Below are positions 36,301-48,900 of a DNA stretch of 64,000 nt, in pieces. The position numbers and the translations under genes are program-made. The notes below the pieces were generated by a model. The model ran no database searches and was not told the origin of the DNA. It was given only the letters and a program-made list of their open reading frames with translations. Within the stretch, counting starts at the first letter, position 1; the number at the start of each line of letters is the position of its first letter. Location of the stretch: the NCBI GenBank assembly GCA_015478945.1, contig JABUQX010021244.1, positions 12,501 through 76,500 of the forward strand, given 5' to 3'. The stretch comes from Trachelipus rathkii. Lineage: Eukaryota > Arthropoda > Malacostraca > Isopoda > Trachelipodidae.

Positions 36301-39300
36301 GGTGTGCGATATGCATCGGAGAATCGAGATTGATATATGCCGGAAGTAGTGTCTCTCGGCCGGTGGAGTGACATGTCTAGCTCTCTATCGCGACGCTGCT
36401 TCGCGCAGGGCGCGATGCGGTCTTGAATAGAGAGGCGAGTGTATAAAAGTGAAGAAGGGGTGCTGAGGATATGGTGGGTTTTTGGTGGAGGGATGGGTGA
36501 GGCGGCACTTGAACTGCTTTTTGAGAGGCTGAGTACACGGGAGAGGACTCTATGATAGAAGTATGCAGGGTTGGGGTGGCGTTAGCTAGTACGGAGAGGA
36601 TTGGCGTTGAGCGTGATGTTGCGGGTCGTAGGTTATGTTGGTGAGTGATGTATGAATAAGATTGTGTGGCGATGCCATGGCTCGCTGATAAGGTAGTAGT
36701 CAGGAGATGTTAGGCGAAGAATTTAGGCTGGATGGATGTGTCGGCCAGTATAGTATGCGCTGCGCCGTAAGGATGAGGACAGTACATTAGTGCGTTTTGG
36801 CCTTACGAGGGTACTTGTGAGTGCTTCAGTGTCCTATTAGTATTATGCGTGAACATTCTGGATTGATAAGTCCGTGTTGCCAGGGGTGCGTGGCGGTGCG
36901 CAGTGAGGTCCTTCGTATCTTGTGTTCAATGGAGTGCTTATATGGCGGTGTGGTGGTTTGAATGAGGGAGCGTTACTTGAGGTGATGTGTCCTCTTAGGT
37001 CAGGACTTTGAGGCACGCACGTGAGGCTATGGTATAGTCTGGGTAGAAGTGATCGAGAGGTAGTGAAACGAGCCGGAGGTGTGGCAACGCGCGGAGTTAG
37101 GCTGGCTACATGTGGACTCACATAGCAGTGTTGTGAGCATTACGTAGATATGGTTAGGTGATCAACTAGCGGCTTTCATGTGATTGAAGTAGAGAGGTTG
37201 TCGATGATTAGCGGCGGTCGCGTGGGGGTCTACGTAGCGTCAAACCCGGACTCACGACGAAAGTTCTTGGTAATTCTCTGGTAGATAACAGGGGAGGCAG
37301 GTGTATGTGTGAGTGACTCGAAAGTAGAGGAGTGTGCAGTTTGTGCGCGTGAGTAGGTGTAAGTGTAGGGAGGTATGTTATAGATACTGTTCGATTGGGA
37401 GATTCTACCCGTGTGAACGCTTAACATCGCGCGGTGGCACATTTAGGTGTGGATACTTAAGAGACTAGTTTCGAGCATCTGCGAGACAGGTCTCGAGTTA
37501 GGAGAAATATATTAACGCTCTAAGTTCATAACAATGAGAAGAGTGACTTGTATGTGTATAGATTGCGATGTGTACAGCGCCACGACTCCTTCTTAGCTAA
37601 TGAGTGTAGCGATGGAGCTGCTGTGTGGATTTGTTGGGTCGCTCAAAATTGAGTTTCAGCATCCCCTGCGCGTGGCGGTTAGGAAGTTGACATTGGAAGC
37701 GGACCGACTATTAGTTGTGGTGTGAGCGATTACGTGTAGCCTGACGCGAAATAGCGACGCAGAACCGGAGCTGAGTCGCGAGGAATGGCTGGGTCTGTAG
37801 GAACGATATTAGCAGGCAAGTAGCAGAGTGAGACCGTTCGACACGACAGTAGGTAGAGACGGGTAGTATGATCGCGAAGAGGGCCGCGTGAGTGACTGTT
37901 GATAGTGCGAGGAAATGAATGCGACGACTAGGAGAGGAGCCGACGGCACTATTTAGATCTATCTAGTGTATGTCAGTGTGAGCGACATTTCGATTCAGGC
38001 TTCTACTCAGAGGGCACTGACGCCGCGGTTATTAGGACATAGGATCGATGGACATAGATACGAGAGACTAGTAGCCTATGAGTGTCCATACTAGTGGATC
38101 ATAACTGTGAGTAGTTGAGTCATGGCTGCTACTGGTCTTGAAGCGAGGAGCTGGACCGCGCCGTGCAGAGGGTAAATTAGAACGCGACTAGGATATCGCA
38201 GGTGTTTCGGGATACTATGTGGGCTGTGGAGCATAATGCGTGCAGCTCGTCATGCGATATCGTATATATGGCGTGAAGTCAGGATGATAGCAGGTGTGTA
38301 GGATGAGACTTGCAGTCGGGGTTGTGCGCAGAGGCGTTGTGTAGTGAGATACAGATGAGTAGAAGGTGTGGCCTTTCACGCGTGACTCCTTAGCTTAGTA
38401 GGGTTTTTGCGTGCACTCTTACTAGTGTGCGGAGTAGGACTGAGGAGGGTACTCGGAGCCGATGAAGGCGGTTACGTGCTGTGCGTTATTGTGATATAGA
38501 AATATATGTGTACGCATTCAGATCGACTTGGCTCGCAGAGAGGTCCGATAGTGGCTTTGAGATATTCGCGCTCGGAAGTCTAGAGCCGAGGGTGTTCGAC
38601 GTAAATGCGAGTCTCTCTAGACGAGCGAAGTAGGGTGCTCAGTTAAGATGGCTATAAAAGTGTATAATAGTGCGCAGTATTACTCGATCATCACGAGGTG
38701 ACGCTCAGTGGAGCTAGACGACCTAGCAGAGCGCGAAGAGTATGCCATTCATTCCCGTGAAGCGTAGTAGGTTATCATAGACACAGACAGTATTTCTCAG
38801 ATGTGTTTATTCGTTTATAACATGATAAGGCAAGTAGGCGGCTTAAGTTCTGAGTTTTTAGCTACGAAATACGGCTGGTAAGTGCTGGTTAGAGCTCGCG
38901 CTCGCAGATCCTCGTGCGCCTGATGGGTAACAGGACGACGACTCATAGTATACAGATCTTTGCAAGTACTGCTAGTTAGTCTTACGTTTGCATAGTAGGA
39001 TGTCGATGAGAGTGGTAGACTCTTGCTACTAAGTACGATTGCGATGGAGTCGGTCGCGTAGAATGATATACGAGAGGCGTGGTCGCGTGTGATGGGGTAG
39101 ATTGGTATTAACTGGGTGGTCTCGAGCAAGAACGCGTGTGGGAGCGGTCACGTGGAAACTTGGATATGCTTGGCGTCTTATGCAGCGGATTGCATAGTTG
39201 GCGCGTGCTACGGGGACGGGGTCCGTGTGTGATCAGGCGGCTCGAGGATCTGGTAAATAGGGATATGGGAGCTTCATGCGAGTTAATTCAATGCTTGGGG

Positions 39301-42300
39301 TGTAACCCTCGCGGAGGCTTCTTAAGAGCCCATCGAGATATGGTCAGACACATAGATGCGACTGAAAGATACGCGCTATGATGTTAGCGAGCTGGCTATT
39401 AGGGTGAAGTGTAGAGGTAGCGGGCAGCCGGGCGTGCGTGACATCTCGTCTATGGGATAGCGAGACAGATGGATGCGTGCCAGAGATGGTCGGGCACTTA
39501 TAAGAGATCACTGGACAAGCTGTCTCACAGAGTCTTCAAAAGGCAGAAGTGAATGTCATATCGTGGAGAGTGATGCGCATAAACACAGGGGTGGTAACGT
39601 TCCGAGGTTCTGGATGGTGGCCTACGTGTTGTATCAGGTGTCGAGAGTCTGAGCAGAGTATTCTTATGCTGTAGAATAAGCTCGCTCTGCGAGTGGAGAG
39701 TAGAAGCTTGCACGACAGACTGGAGGATGACAGTTGCATATCTCATATGTCGCGCCGTTCTGGTAGGCCGTGACAGGTGAAAGCTGTATGATTCAGATTA
39801 GTGCTTGCGCTGATGATATATTAGCTGTGAATCCGGATGTTGCCGTGCCAGAACCGTCGCTGAATATAGGTATGAGATTCTGGCGCGGGGTGATCTCGAT
39901 GTGATCTAGAAGAGCGTGCCTGGCCCGGGCGCATATGCAGTGTGTGACGCTGCTGAGTGTGGGGATGATCGTTAGAGATCCCCGCTCTAGTGACGGCGAC
40001 CAAGAGAGTCGACCGCACTGCTGCCGGGCCTGGAGTGGTCTAGATGGAGGACTCATAATGCTTTCGCGAGGCGCAGGACGCTGTTGCGTCATTAAGGATA
40101 CTATAGAGATAGTGGTGAAATTAGACGGTTAATGATCGCAGTGTGGCGGTAGGTTATCCAATATACCACCGGAAGAGAAGTTGTGGAGCGGTTTCCGCTT
40201 CTGTCATAATGTTTGTGTTGAGAGGTTATGCACGGTTTGGTATAGCGTCTAGAGAGTACGGGAGATGGAGTAGGTTACAGGACGATATGGTTAGTCGATA
40301 AGCTGATTGTACAGAGCTTCGGTTGACGCCAGGTATCCGAGGAAACGTCGTACGTAGAGGATCCGGTAACGTGTTGCGCATGTCGGGCGAGAATGATCGG
40401 TTGCACTGCGTGGCAGCACGTCTTGCGCAGTAGCGTGCATCATGGTGCGTTCGTGTAAATGCCTATATGCGTTGTGCGGAGCCGTAAGATCTCCACACGT
40501 TCGCACCATATATGGGATTATCGCTTACATGTAGAGAGCTGACGGAGAGCTATCAGTCGTTAGCCGGCTCTGTTGATGTTGATGCGCTCGGTGATGTGCG
40601 ACGCGAGTGGGGATGTGTCCTGTGGTGTGAAGTGATACCTACATCGAGTCTCGGGTCGAGAAACGTCGACGGTCACTGCGGTTGAGGTCTATATTCCGAC
40701 TGTCACGACCATTTGCGGGCGAGTTTAAGAGGTATTCAAGTGTTTCTGCAGGATCATGGATATTCTAAATCGTAGAAGAGACTAGGTTAGGGTTGATGAC
40801 GCGGTGACGGCATTGCGGCAGGAGGAGTCGGCGGCTATGGGTATCAAGAGCAAGCATTTGTGGCGGGTGTGAAGGAGGTGTGTTAGGAGAAGAGAGGCGG
40901 GGAATGCGGTCACAGGGGTAAGGCGGCGCAGGCTATGAGAATCGTCGAAGGTGATCGTACTGAGTTATGTCAGGCTAGTGCGTGACTATAGCGCTCATAG
41001 TAAAGGGAAGGTGGTCCGGTGTGATTCCGATCATTGTGATGAGTCAGTAAGTGAAGAGTACATGCAGGCAGTATTATAACAGCTTCGTTAAGCGTGGATT
41101 GCTCGCTCCGGCAGTTGTGCTAGTTATTGTATTTATATAGTCTGCTAGTATCAGGATAAGAGCTCGGTGGTGTATAGGTTTATGCGGTGTATGTAGGGCG
41201 CGTAAGGGTTGAACCATCTACTGCGTTCGGGCTTGTTGATCAATCCCCCAACAAAAGACTCCTAATACAAGCTCAAACTAGGAAGTGAGACAAAAGGCAT
41301 CATAGCTTGGAGCAGCGTGTACTCTCGCTTAGGGATTAACGTATGATATAGACTGGAATAGCCTTGGGTATAAGGGAAAAGTAGGATATACAGGATGCAT
41401 ATTAGTCCTTACCAGTGTACTTAGAGCGCTCATAGCGCCGCTACGTGAATTAGGTTTGGCGCGGTATTAGGGTACTGAACCAGATTACTAGCATCGAGGT
41501 TATGGCGCCTTGAGGACTTATCGACGGCGATAGCACTTAGTTGATAGACGGTTGAGGCGCATTCATTAGCCAGCAGACAGGATGTAATAGCGTCTCGCGA
41601 ATCCTAAGTGTATTGCATGTACGTATCGCGGTAGTGTAGACTCGATGCTCGATAGTATGATGAAGGATAATGCTTGTATATGGCGTTGAGGAACGTTGTG
41701 ATTGACTAGTGGGTTAGGACAGGAATAGTTAGACACATGTGTTAGTTATGTCTAAAGTGTTAATCCCAGAGAAGAGCGTTGAGTTGCTGAGGCCAGATGA
41801 CGCGCTTGAGAGTTGTGGAATCGCATGTTGTTCGTACGAAGAGCATTGCTTTGTGATGTAAGTGATACGAGAGCTACCGACAGCTCTTCTAGGAATGCGC
41901 TTACTTCGCGCGGTAGCTGCTAATTGGAGTCTGTTCAGCTTAACCTGCTCAGCAAAGGACTGCGTTTAGTGGCGTTATATTGCTGTCAGATATCCATATG
42001 TGTCTGTCGAGTGAGAGAGTGTGTAGCGCATAATATAGACTCGAGATATCAGCGAGCAGTAGCTTGGACGGATCGTTAACTGGGCGTTATAAGGGTAGAA
42101 ACTCATCTGACGCTACGGTTGCTTACGGTAGAGTGTGATATTAACTCGCATGACTCGCTGCCTGTGCGGGACTTCGTGAATCGAAGCGGTCGACACTTTG
42201 GATCCGTTGAGTGTCGATCATTGGCTGAGACTATTGTAATGGGCATACTGCAGATGTTGGTACGATCGTAAATAAGAGTTCGAGGCTAACTGGAAGCAAT

Positions 42301-42425
42301 GGTTGACGTCATAAGGTCGGTAGTAGGTCTCGAGGATCTCCATAACTCCGGTGATCGTATAATCGAGAAGGCATACGGCCGGACCAACAGCTACCATGAA
42401 GAAGGTTTGTAGATAGGCTTCAACG
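33301..42425. other. G-rich, C-poor sequence with no recognisable feature; suspected low-quality sequence
   Basis: No repeat, microsatellite (apart from a little TATA near 34,980-35,020), transposon, splice-bounded exon or homologous ORF was recognised in about 9 kb. Base use is strongly strand-biased: in 35,641-35,700 I count 25 G and 3 C. Antisense ORFs of about 60-115 codons start and stop at random and follow from the scarcity of stops in C-rich antisense text. I call no genes. A real but unfamiliar sequence cannot be excluded, yet loss of all structure after a stretch of rising indel noise points to uncorrected read sequence. Confidence 0.6.
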
Positions 42426-42429
42426 GAGT

Positions 42430-42970
42430 ATGCGCCAGGATGGGAACATGCTCCGAGCTGTTTGAGCTATTCAGTAAAGAAGGACCGTTGGGAAGAATTG
42501 CGATTAGAGAAAAATTAAACAACTCTCTTTGGATAGAGCGAACATCGGCTACGCGCGCACCTACAGATCCCGACGAATCCCCATCTTTGGTAGGCCGCCT
42601 CGCCGAGAGGCGAGCTCCCTCGCTCCCTTCCCCAAAACTGACAGGGGTTGCATAATAATCGATCGGCTGTTCGCATCAGAATACGTGAGCACTAAAGTCA
42701 GGTACTGCTATTCGGAGCAGAGAGGACCGCGAGAGGCTGAGCTCTTTGGCTTGTTCACTAGCTTCCGTTGATGTTTATATAGTTGGTGGTGTGCTGATAA
42801 GCGTGTCGAAGGTTAATATAAGAGCTACAAGTAAAGTGAGCGTGTGGGAGATCTCGAGGTTCTAGCCACTCTGATAACTAAGGAAAATGAAAAAAAGACA
42901 ACTCAGCAAAGAGTCTGCCCTAATGTGAGACCGGACCGGACCCTCATACGCCCATTCACACCAAGCAATA
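42430..42970 (+). other. C-richer island within the featureless half
   Basis: Locally more balanced composition than its surroundings, with a perfect small hairpin (CGCCTC at 42,596-42,601, GAGGCG at 42,607-42,612), a tandem GACCGGACCGGACC (about 42,927) and an ORF from 42,440 (71 codons) whose ELFSKEGPLGRIAIREKLN segment superficially resembles a winged-helix DNA-binding helix. No start context, length or neighbours support a gene. Most likely chance or a patch of better sequence. Confidence 0.25.
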
Positions 42971-45900
42971 GGGAACAATAGAGGAGAGCCATATTTTGAC
43001 TGAACGCGGCGGAGTCGTGGGTAAGCTCAAGAGAAAAATATACTGCTATGTAGTTGACGGAGCAGGAAGAGACAGCTGTGTAGGGTCCTGCAAGGGTGAT
43101 AACTCTGTGTATCTAGAATTAGTAGTAGTGCGCTGGAGGCTACGGTACAGTAGTCGTATACCATGCATTCAACGATCGGGGGAGATTAGTGGATGGAAGA
43201 ATAGAAACGCGCGTAAGATTGATATGTTCTCGTCTTATACTTTCGTTCGGGAGATGATAGACATCAAAAGAAGGTTCGGATCTTATCCTGGTGCGGTCTG
43301 TCGTTGATAAGATGGATGGGCGAGGTATGATCGCAGACCTGCGAATGTCAATAAGGCATATCGTATGGCCAGCCGGATAGATGAGGCGTACCACGAAGGA
43401 TACGTTGTGATTTGCCGTGAGTGCAAACTCAGGCATATGCTAGTATGGTTGCTATGATTGGTTGGGAACAGAATATCGGCTGATGAAGATATATATAACT
43501 CTCGCATGAGAACTAGTACACGTCCACAATGCACTATATAGAGTGTTATCACGATGACGGTCGGTAGAGAGTAGGGCTTACCGATTGAGATCTCGCCTGC
43601 ACCACGTCGACATGTTTCAGATACCTTAGCGAGTACGTAGGGTGACAGTCGTGTAGTTTGAGATGGCATGCAGACTCATTCGCTTTACGCGTTTGGCGTC
43701 GAGTGCGTGGTGTGGCTCCTACGCGATCGCGATGATAGTGATAAATAAGAGTCTAAGCTGCGAGGAGATTGATCAGATGTTTAACGTTGAGGATCGGTAT
43801 ATAAGTTATACATGGATAGAGCGTACTGGTCTAGATAGTCGACCGGTAGATAGCTATATGAGGCGGACGCGCATGTTGTGCAGTATAAATGAGCGGTGTC
43901 TCCGAGAGAACGCGGAGTGTCGGTGGTGTAGGCGGGGAAGGCGTCTGATCAGTCGGGATTATGACTCGATCCTAGGATAAGGAAATCGTGGAGCTTAATA
44001 ACGAGAGAAGAGGCGGCATAATACTCTGGCATCCGTGAACGTGAACGCACGACAGCTACTTATATACAAGATGTTGACTCTGATAGCGGCACAAAGGATC
44101 CGAACGTATGCCAGCAGTAGTAGACGACGTATATATCGCAGGTGCGGTCTGGTGGTGCGGATGATGGATAGGGCTGCAATGGGCTAATATGCTGTGGGTT
44201 CGTGTCAAACGAAGGGGGTTTCTGTCGATGGAGGATTTTAGGCGATGTGTGTCAAGACGTGGCTCGGATGGGAGTCATGTTGCGTGTCACAAGGAGAGAT
44301 CGTTGCGATATCTGCGCTCTGCGTATCATGTTATAGTAAGGCGTGATCGATTCATAGGATAGGGCGAGCTCTAGGTTACGATCTAGATATTGCCTGGGTC
44401 TGCCATGTGGGCAGCGGCGAGTACGCTAACGTTACGCATAGGTCTATGGGACGTGTCACCGTTGTGTCCTACGAGCAGAAGAGGATGCTACGAGTGCGGG
44501 GGATAAAGGTGTAGAGTTGGCGTACAGGTGAGCTGATAAGAGTGATTCTACCGTGTGAGCGCGGCGATGTTAACTTGGAGTTTCTGAGGGTTAAGAGGAT
44601 GGTCACAGAATAAGGGGATAGGTGTCAGTATGCAGAGTCGGTAGTAACAGGACGCTTACAGTACACAGGTTACGGTCATAGCGGATGAAGAGATGAATAA
44701 ATATTGCTCGGACCGTGCAGAATTGCGGCGGCGGCGTTAAATTAGTAAAAAGTAATGATGATCAAGCAAAAGAAGCGTATGATATAGGTTTTCCAAGTGT
44801 GATTCGTCTCTCGACTCGAGAATACGGCGGCATATGGACACGTATTATAGTGGCCGGTGGTGTTTGACGAGTATAGTAGAGAGGGACTATTAGCTTCGGC
44901 GTTATGCGGAAGATTGAAGAAGAGGATGATGGAATGCCGCGGCTTGCGATTTGAGGCGGATAGAACGGATAAGCGTGGATTATACGTCGCTCGATTGACC
45001 GCAGTAATGGGATATATGTGGTATAATGCGGAAAACTACAAGTGGGATGATTGAGGGAGTGGCTCCATACAGGGCGCCATTCTCTCTGGGTCTAAAAGTT
45101 CGGGAGTTCGGCTCGAGTTTATTGTTGTTATATCTTTTTTTTCACAGCGTATTATATCACCCTTAGGAGCGCACTCAGAGGATTGATAGTTGAAGGAGGA
45201 CGCTGACTAGACGGACTCTAGTTCGCGACGAGCCAGCTGAAGGTAGTGCAGGTAGGCGTATTTAGGATGAAGTAGTGAGAGGCGGTAGCGGGTTGAGAAC
45301 TACCGCGCAGCGAAGACGCGAAGAAGCTGTCTATTAGAGTATGGACGAGGTATTGTATGGTACTCGCACGAGTATAGACGACTATGAAGAGGTACAGTGT
45401 TATTCGCAGTGCGCCATTACACTGATCCGCATAGAGTGCTGATCGGGAGAGCTGTAGAGGACTATAAGAGTGCAGCAGCTGAGTCCAGCTAAGGGAAGTT
45501 AAGCCCCCAGAGCATGAGAATATGTTGTAGAGCGGGAAAGATCCTTAGTCTTATGGAAGAGTAGTCGAAAATGAGTTGTGTTGAATTAATGGGAAGATGC
45601 TGTTGGCAACAGAGCTTGAAATTGAGGAGAGGGTAGCAGCCTCCCGCACCACGCGTTGTAGAAGATGAGGTGCCTGGTCCATTGCAGTGGCCGGAGCGTG
45701 AGCGGTGGAGGGAGCGAGTACGGGGGGGGGGAGAAGAGATTAGCTGAGCGCAGCGCGGAGGTGAGCCGAGTGCGACTAGGTGAAATCTGAATTGACTGCC
45801 GAGTACGAGTAGAGGTGTACTTGAATGTGATGACGAACCCTAGCGGTTGTGCGACAGTTGGTAAGGTTGCGGAGATATCTTCGTGGGTGGGGTGCGCGCC

Positions 45901-48900
45901 AAAGCCAGTACTATGATGAGGGACTTTATTTGAAAGGCTGCGAGAATGTGGAGCCAGTGAGCGACTCGCGAGTCAGACGTGAGTGTTGCCCACTGCTGAA
46001 GATGGTACTAATGGGGAGCGCGCAGAGTAGATCACGTCGATGTGAGCCCTTTCTAGAGAGCGGTTGTAGCCCAGACGAGAACACAGCGGCTAAATCGACT
46101 GCGACGGTTGAGTACTATGCTAGCGAAGAAAACCGACATTGATTTCTGACGCACGCAGGACACGAATAGGGCTTTACGAGCGCTCGGGCGAGTTGTACGA
46201 GAGACACAGCCGCATGGTTGAGGTGAGGTTCGTCGGCTACTCGCATCCGTGCAGCAGAGATCGATTTTTGATAGTGAGTCTGAATCTTCCGTATAGTTAG
46301 AGGCGAAGTGGTCGTATTATTAATAAGCGTTTGATGCCGCGCTGCGATGATCTCAAGTCATTAGTGGTGCCGTTAAACACACAAGTAGTGCATTAGTTAT
46401 CGCGAAAGCTGTTAGAGTATGAATGGTGAGACACCACAATATAAGGTTAGCTAGATGTTCTCAAATTGACAATCCGCAGCGCGAGGTACTAGATGTAATC
46501 AAGAAGGCGCTGATTAGGCATTCAGCTTAAAGAGACGAAGCAGGACCGCGGATGGACCATTAAATTGCGTGGCTGCAGAAAGGGACCATTTAGAATGCTG
46601 GAGACGCGTAGTGGAAAGCTACTCCCATGTGCGCGTGCCACTAGTGTCGTCCGGCAAGCAGGCAGAGGACTCAAACTATGGAAGTGTGTATATGGTTTGA
46701 GGAGTGAGAATAAGGAGAGGCGAGGCTGATGCGATGCGGCATGTCGCTAGTCGAGAGAAGGAAGATCCAGCGTCAGTGTGCTATGATCGACGCACGAGTT
46801 GACAGACACGGAGCCGTACGAAAGGCTTGGGTACGATCCTTACGTTAGAGGTTGACTCTCGTTGCTGAGACCAGGTGCTAGCAATACGGAGCGAGAGTGT
46901 GGGGCGGAGGTGAGGTGTGTAATGTCGCAGGGCGGACGAATTGATAAGCTAAGAAAAATGCGGAACCGCCCTTGGTGAGGGTTGTGCAGTCGGGCTTAGG
47001 TAAGCGTGGAATTCTGGGAATTTTTGGGCGACGAAGACATGCAAGTAGATGGAAAACATGAGAGCGTGGCGCATGAGCGCGTTGGCTCTGCTTTCGTCGA
47101 GAAATACCGGTCGAGGTTAATGGGGTGTTGAGGTGATACTGTGCTTTGTACATGCAATGTGAATCGTACCATGATAGCGATCTAGACCAGCACTAATAGA
47201 CGGTGCGTAAAACGCCGGCACCGCGCAGGCATAACAGAGTAGTGTGGTGAGGTGCGGAGACATATGGCGATGTTGAGAGTGCACTCGCGTGAACCACTGG
47301 CGCTGGTCCGGTCTAAAACTCTCCTCTTAGAGGAAGATAGGAGAGACAGCTGGTTCAAGGATGCGTGTCGTTGTGTACTGTAGATGGGCACAAATACGTG
47401 ACAGTCGGTGGTGCGGGTGTGTGACGGGTAAGGGAGGTAAGGTATGAGTGTGATGTACAAGGCACCGGGCATGTGACGGAGGGAGCGTCGTCATGAAGGT
47501 TTGTGGTTATGACGGGATCATGTGTAGGTTGAGGAAGAGAGAGAAATGGAGCTATATTGAAACAGAACGTGAGTTAGAGTAGGCCCGCTGTGGGGCGGCG
47601 CGTATATAGATGCTCACACTGGATGCTAGAAGGACGCTACACAACCTACGAGGTGTGCGGACCTCAGCATGCAGCCAGATATTGGTCGCTACAGGGAGTC
47701 CTGTAAAAAATACCGGGGGAGATGTAGAAGCTGGAGATCTTCACGTCGACGGTACTGAGGACAGGAAGATACGAGCATTGTATGATTGGTCACGGTAACA
47801 CTGCGGACGATCAGGGAATCAATACGCTGGCTGGCCGAGGCAGATGCGTGTGAGTAGTGCTTGTTGGTCGTGGAGGTGTGCTCGAATTGGCATCACGGGG
47901 ACTCTTCTCTCTCGATTGTGACTAGAATGCAGGGTAGTGGTTGGGGCGGAGCAGGATTGTGGGGCTCTCGTCCAAGATCACGTGGCTCGCGAGATCAAAA
48001 GACTGGCGTACTCCGCTGGTAAGAGAGCTATTTATAGTAGAACGGACAATCTATCGCTGAAGTCGGAGCGGTTCGGTCTCAGAAAGACGTGTAGCGTACG
48101 GGTTGATAAGCCGAGCGCAGGCGGCTCAACGGATCACGACGCGCCTATTACCGGATGACAAGGACATTTGCGCGGTAGGTGATGAAATGGGACGTAATCT
48201 AAGGTTATGCACACGCTAAGTAATTGAACGTAAAGAATAGAGTATACGTGGATGTGTGAAAATAGGGAGTTGAGGTAAAAATCGACTGATCAGTGGCGTG
48301 ATGATCTGGAGGTTAGCTGATACGTTTGGTCAGGGTAAACAGTGAGAGGATTGATTCTAAGTATATTACTTCTTGATATGGGAGGGTCGTGGGGCAGGGT
48401 CATCTACGTGAAGATAAAGGCGTACCCTGTATAAGTTACAATATAACGGTCGTTTAGGGCTAGGGGTATAGGTGCTAGAAGTTGGGGAAGCATGGGGTTT
48501 CATTAAAGAGAGTATCTCGTTAAGGTGGAGATCTTATATGAAAGGAGTAATTAGGTTTTAATCTGAAATCACTGCAGTGAATGTGCGTCGAGGTGCCTGA
48601 GTTATGGGAGTATTGAATGTGAAATACATTGTGATGTGTGATGTTGATAGTGTAGTTACTAGGTTGACTTCACTACATTTGGATTGGTAGGGTAGAGGGT
48701 GCGGGGCCGCTCATAAGGAGGGGGTGTCTGTGAATCTTCACTGTCTTAACACAGTGTGAGTGGCGATGATGTAGTCTGCTCATTGGTACACGATTTTATG
48801 AAGTGTTAGTACACTGTGTCGAGTCGATATTATACGGAGGAGGGGTCAAGGTGGATCAATATGTGGGTTCGTCGCGACCATACGATAGTAAGGTCGTTGA

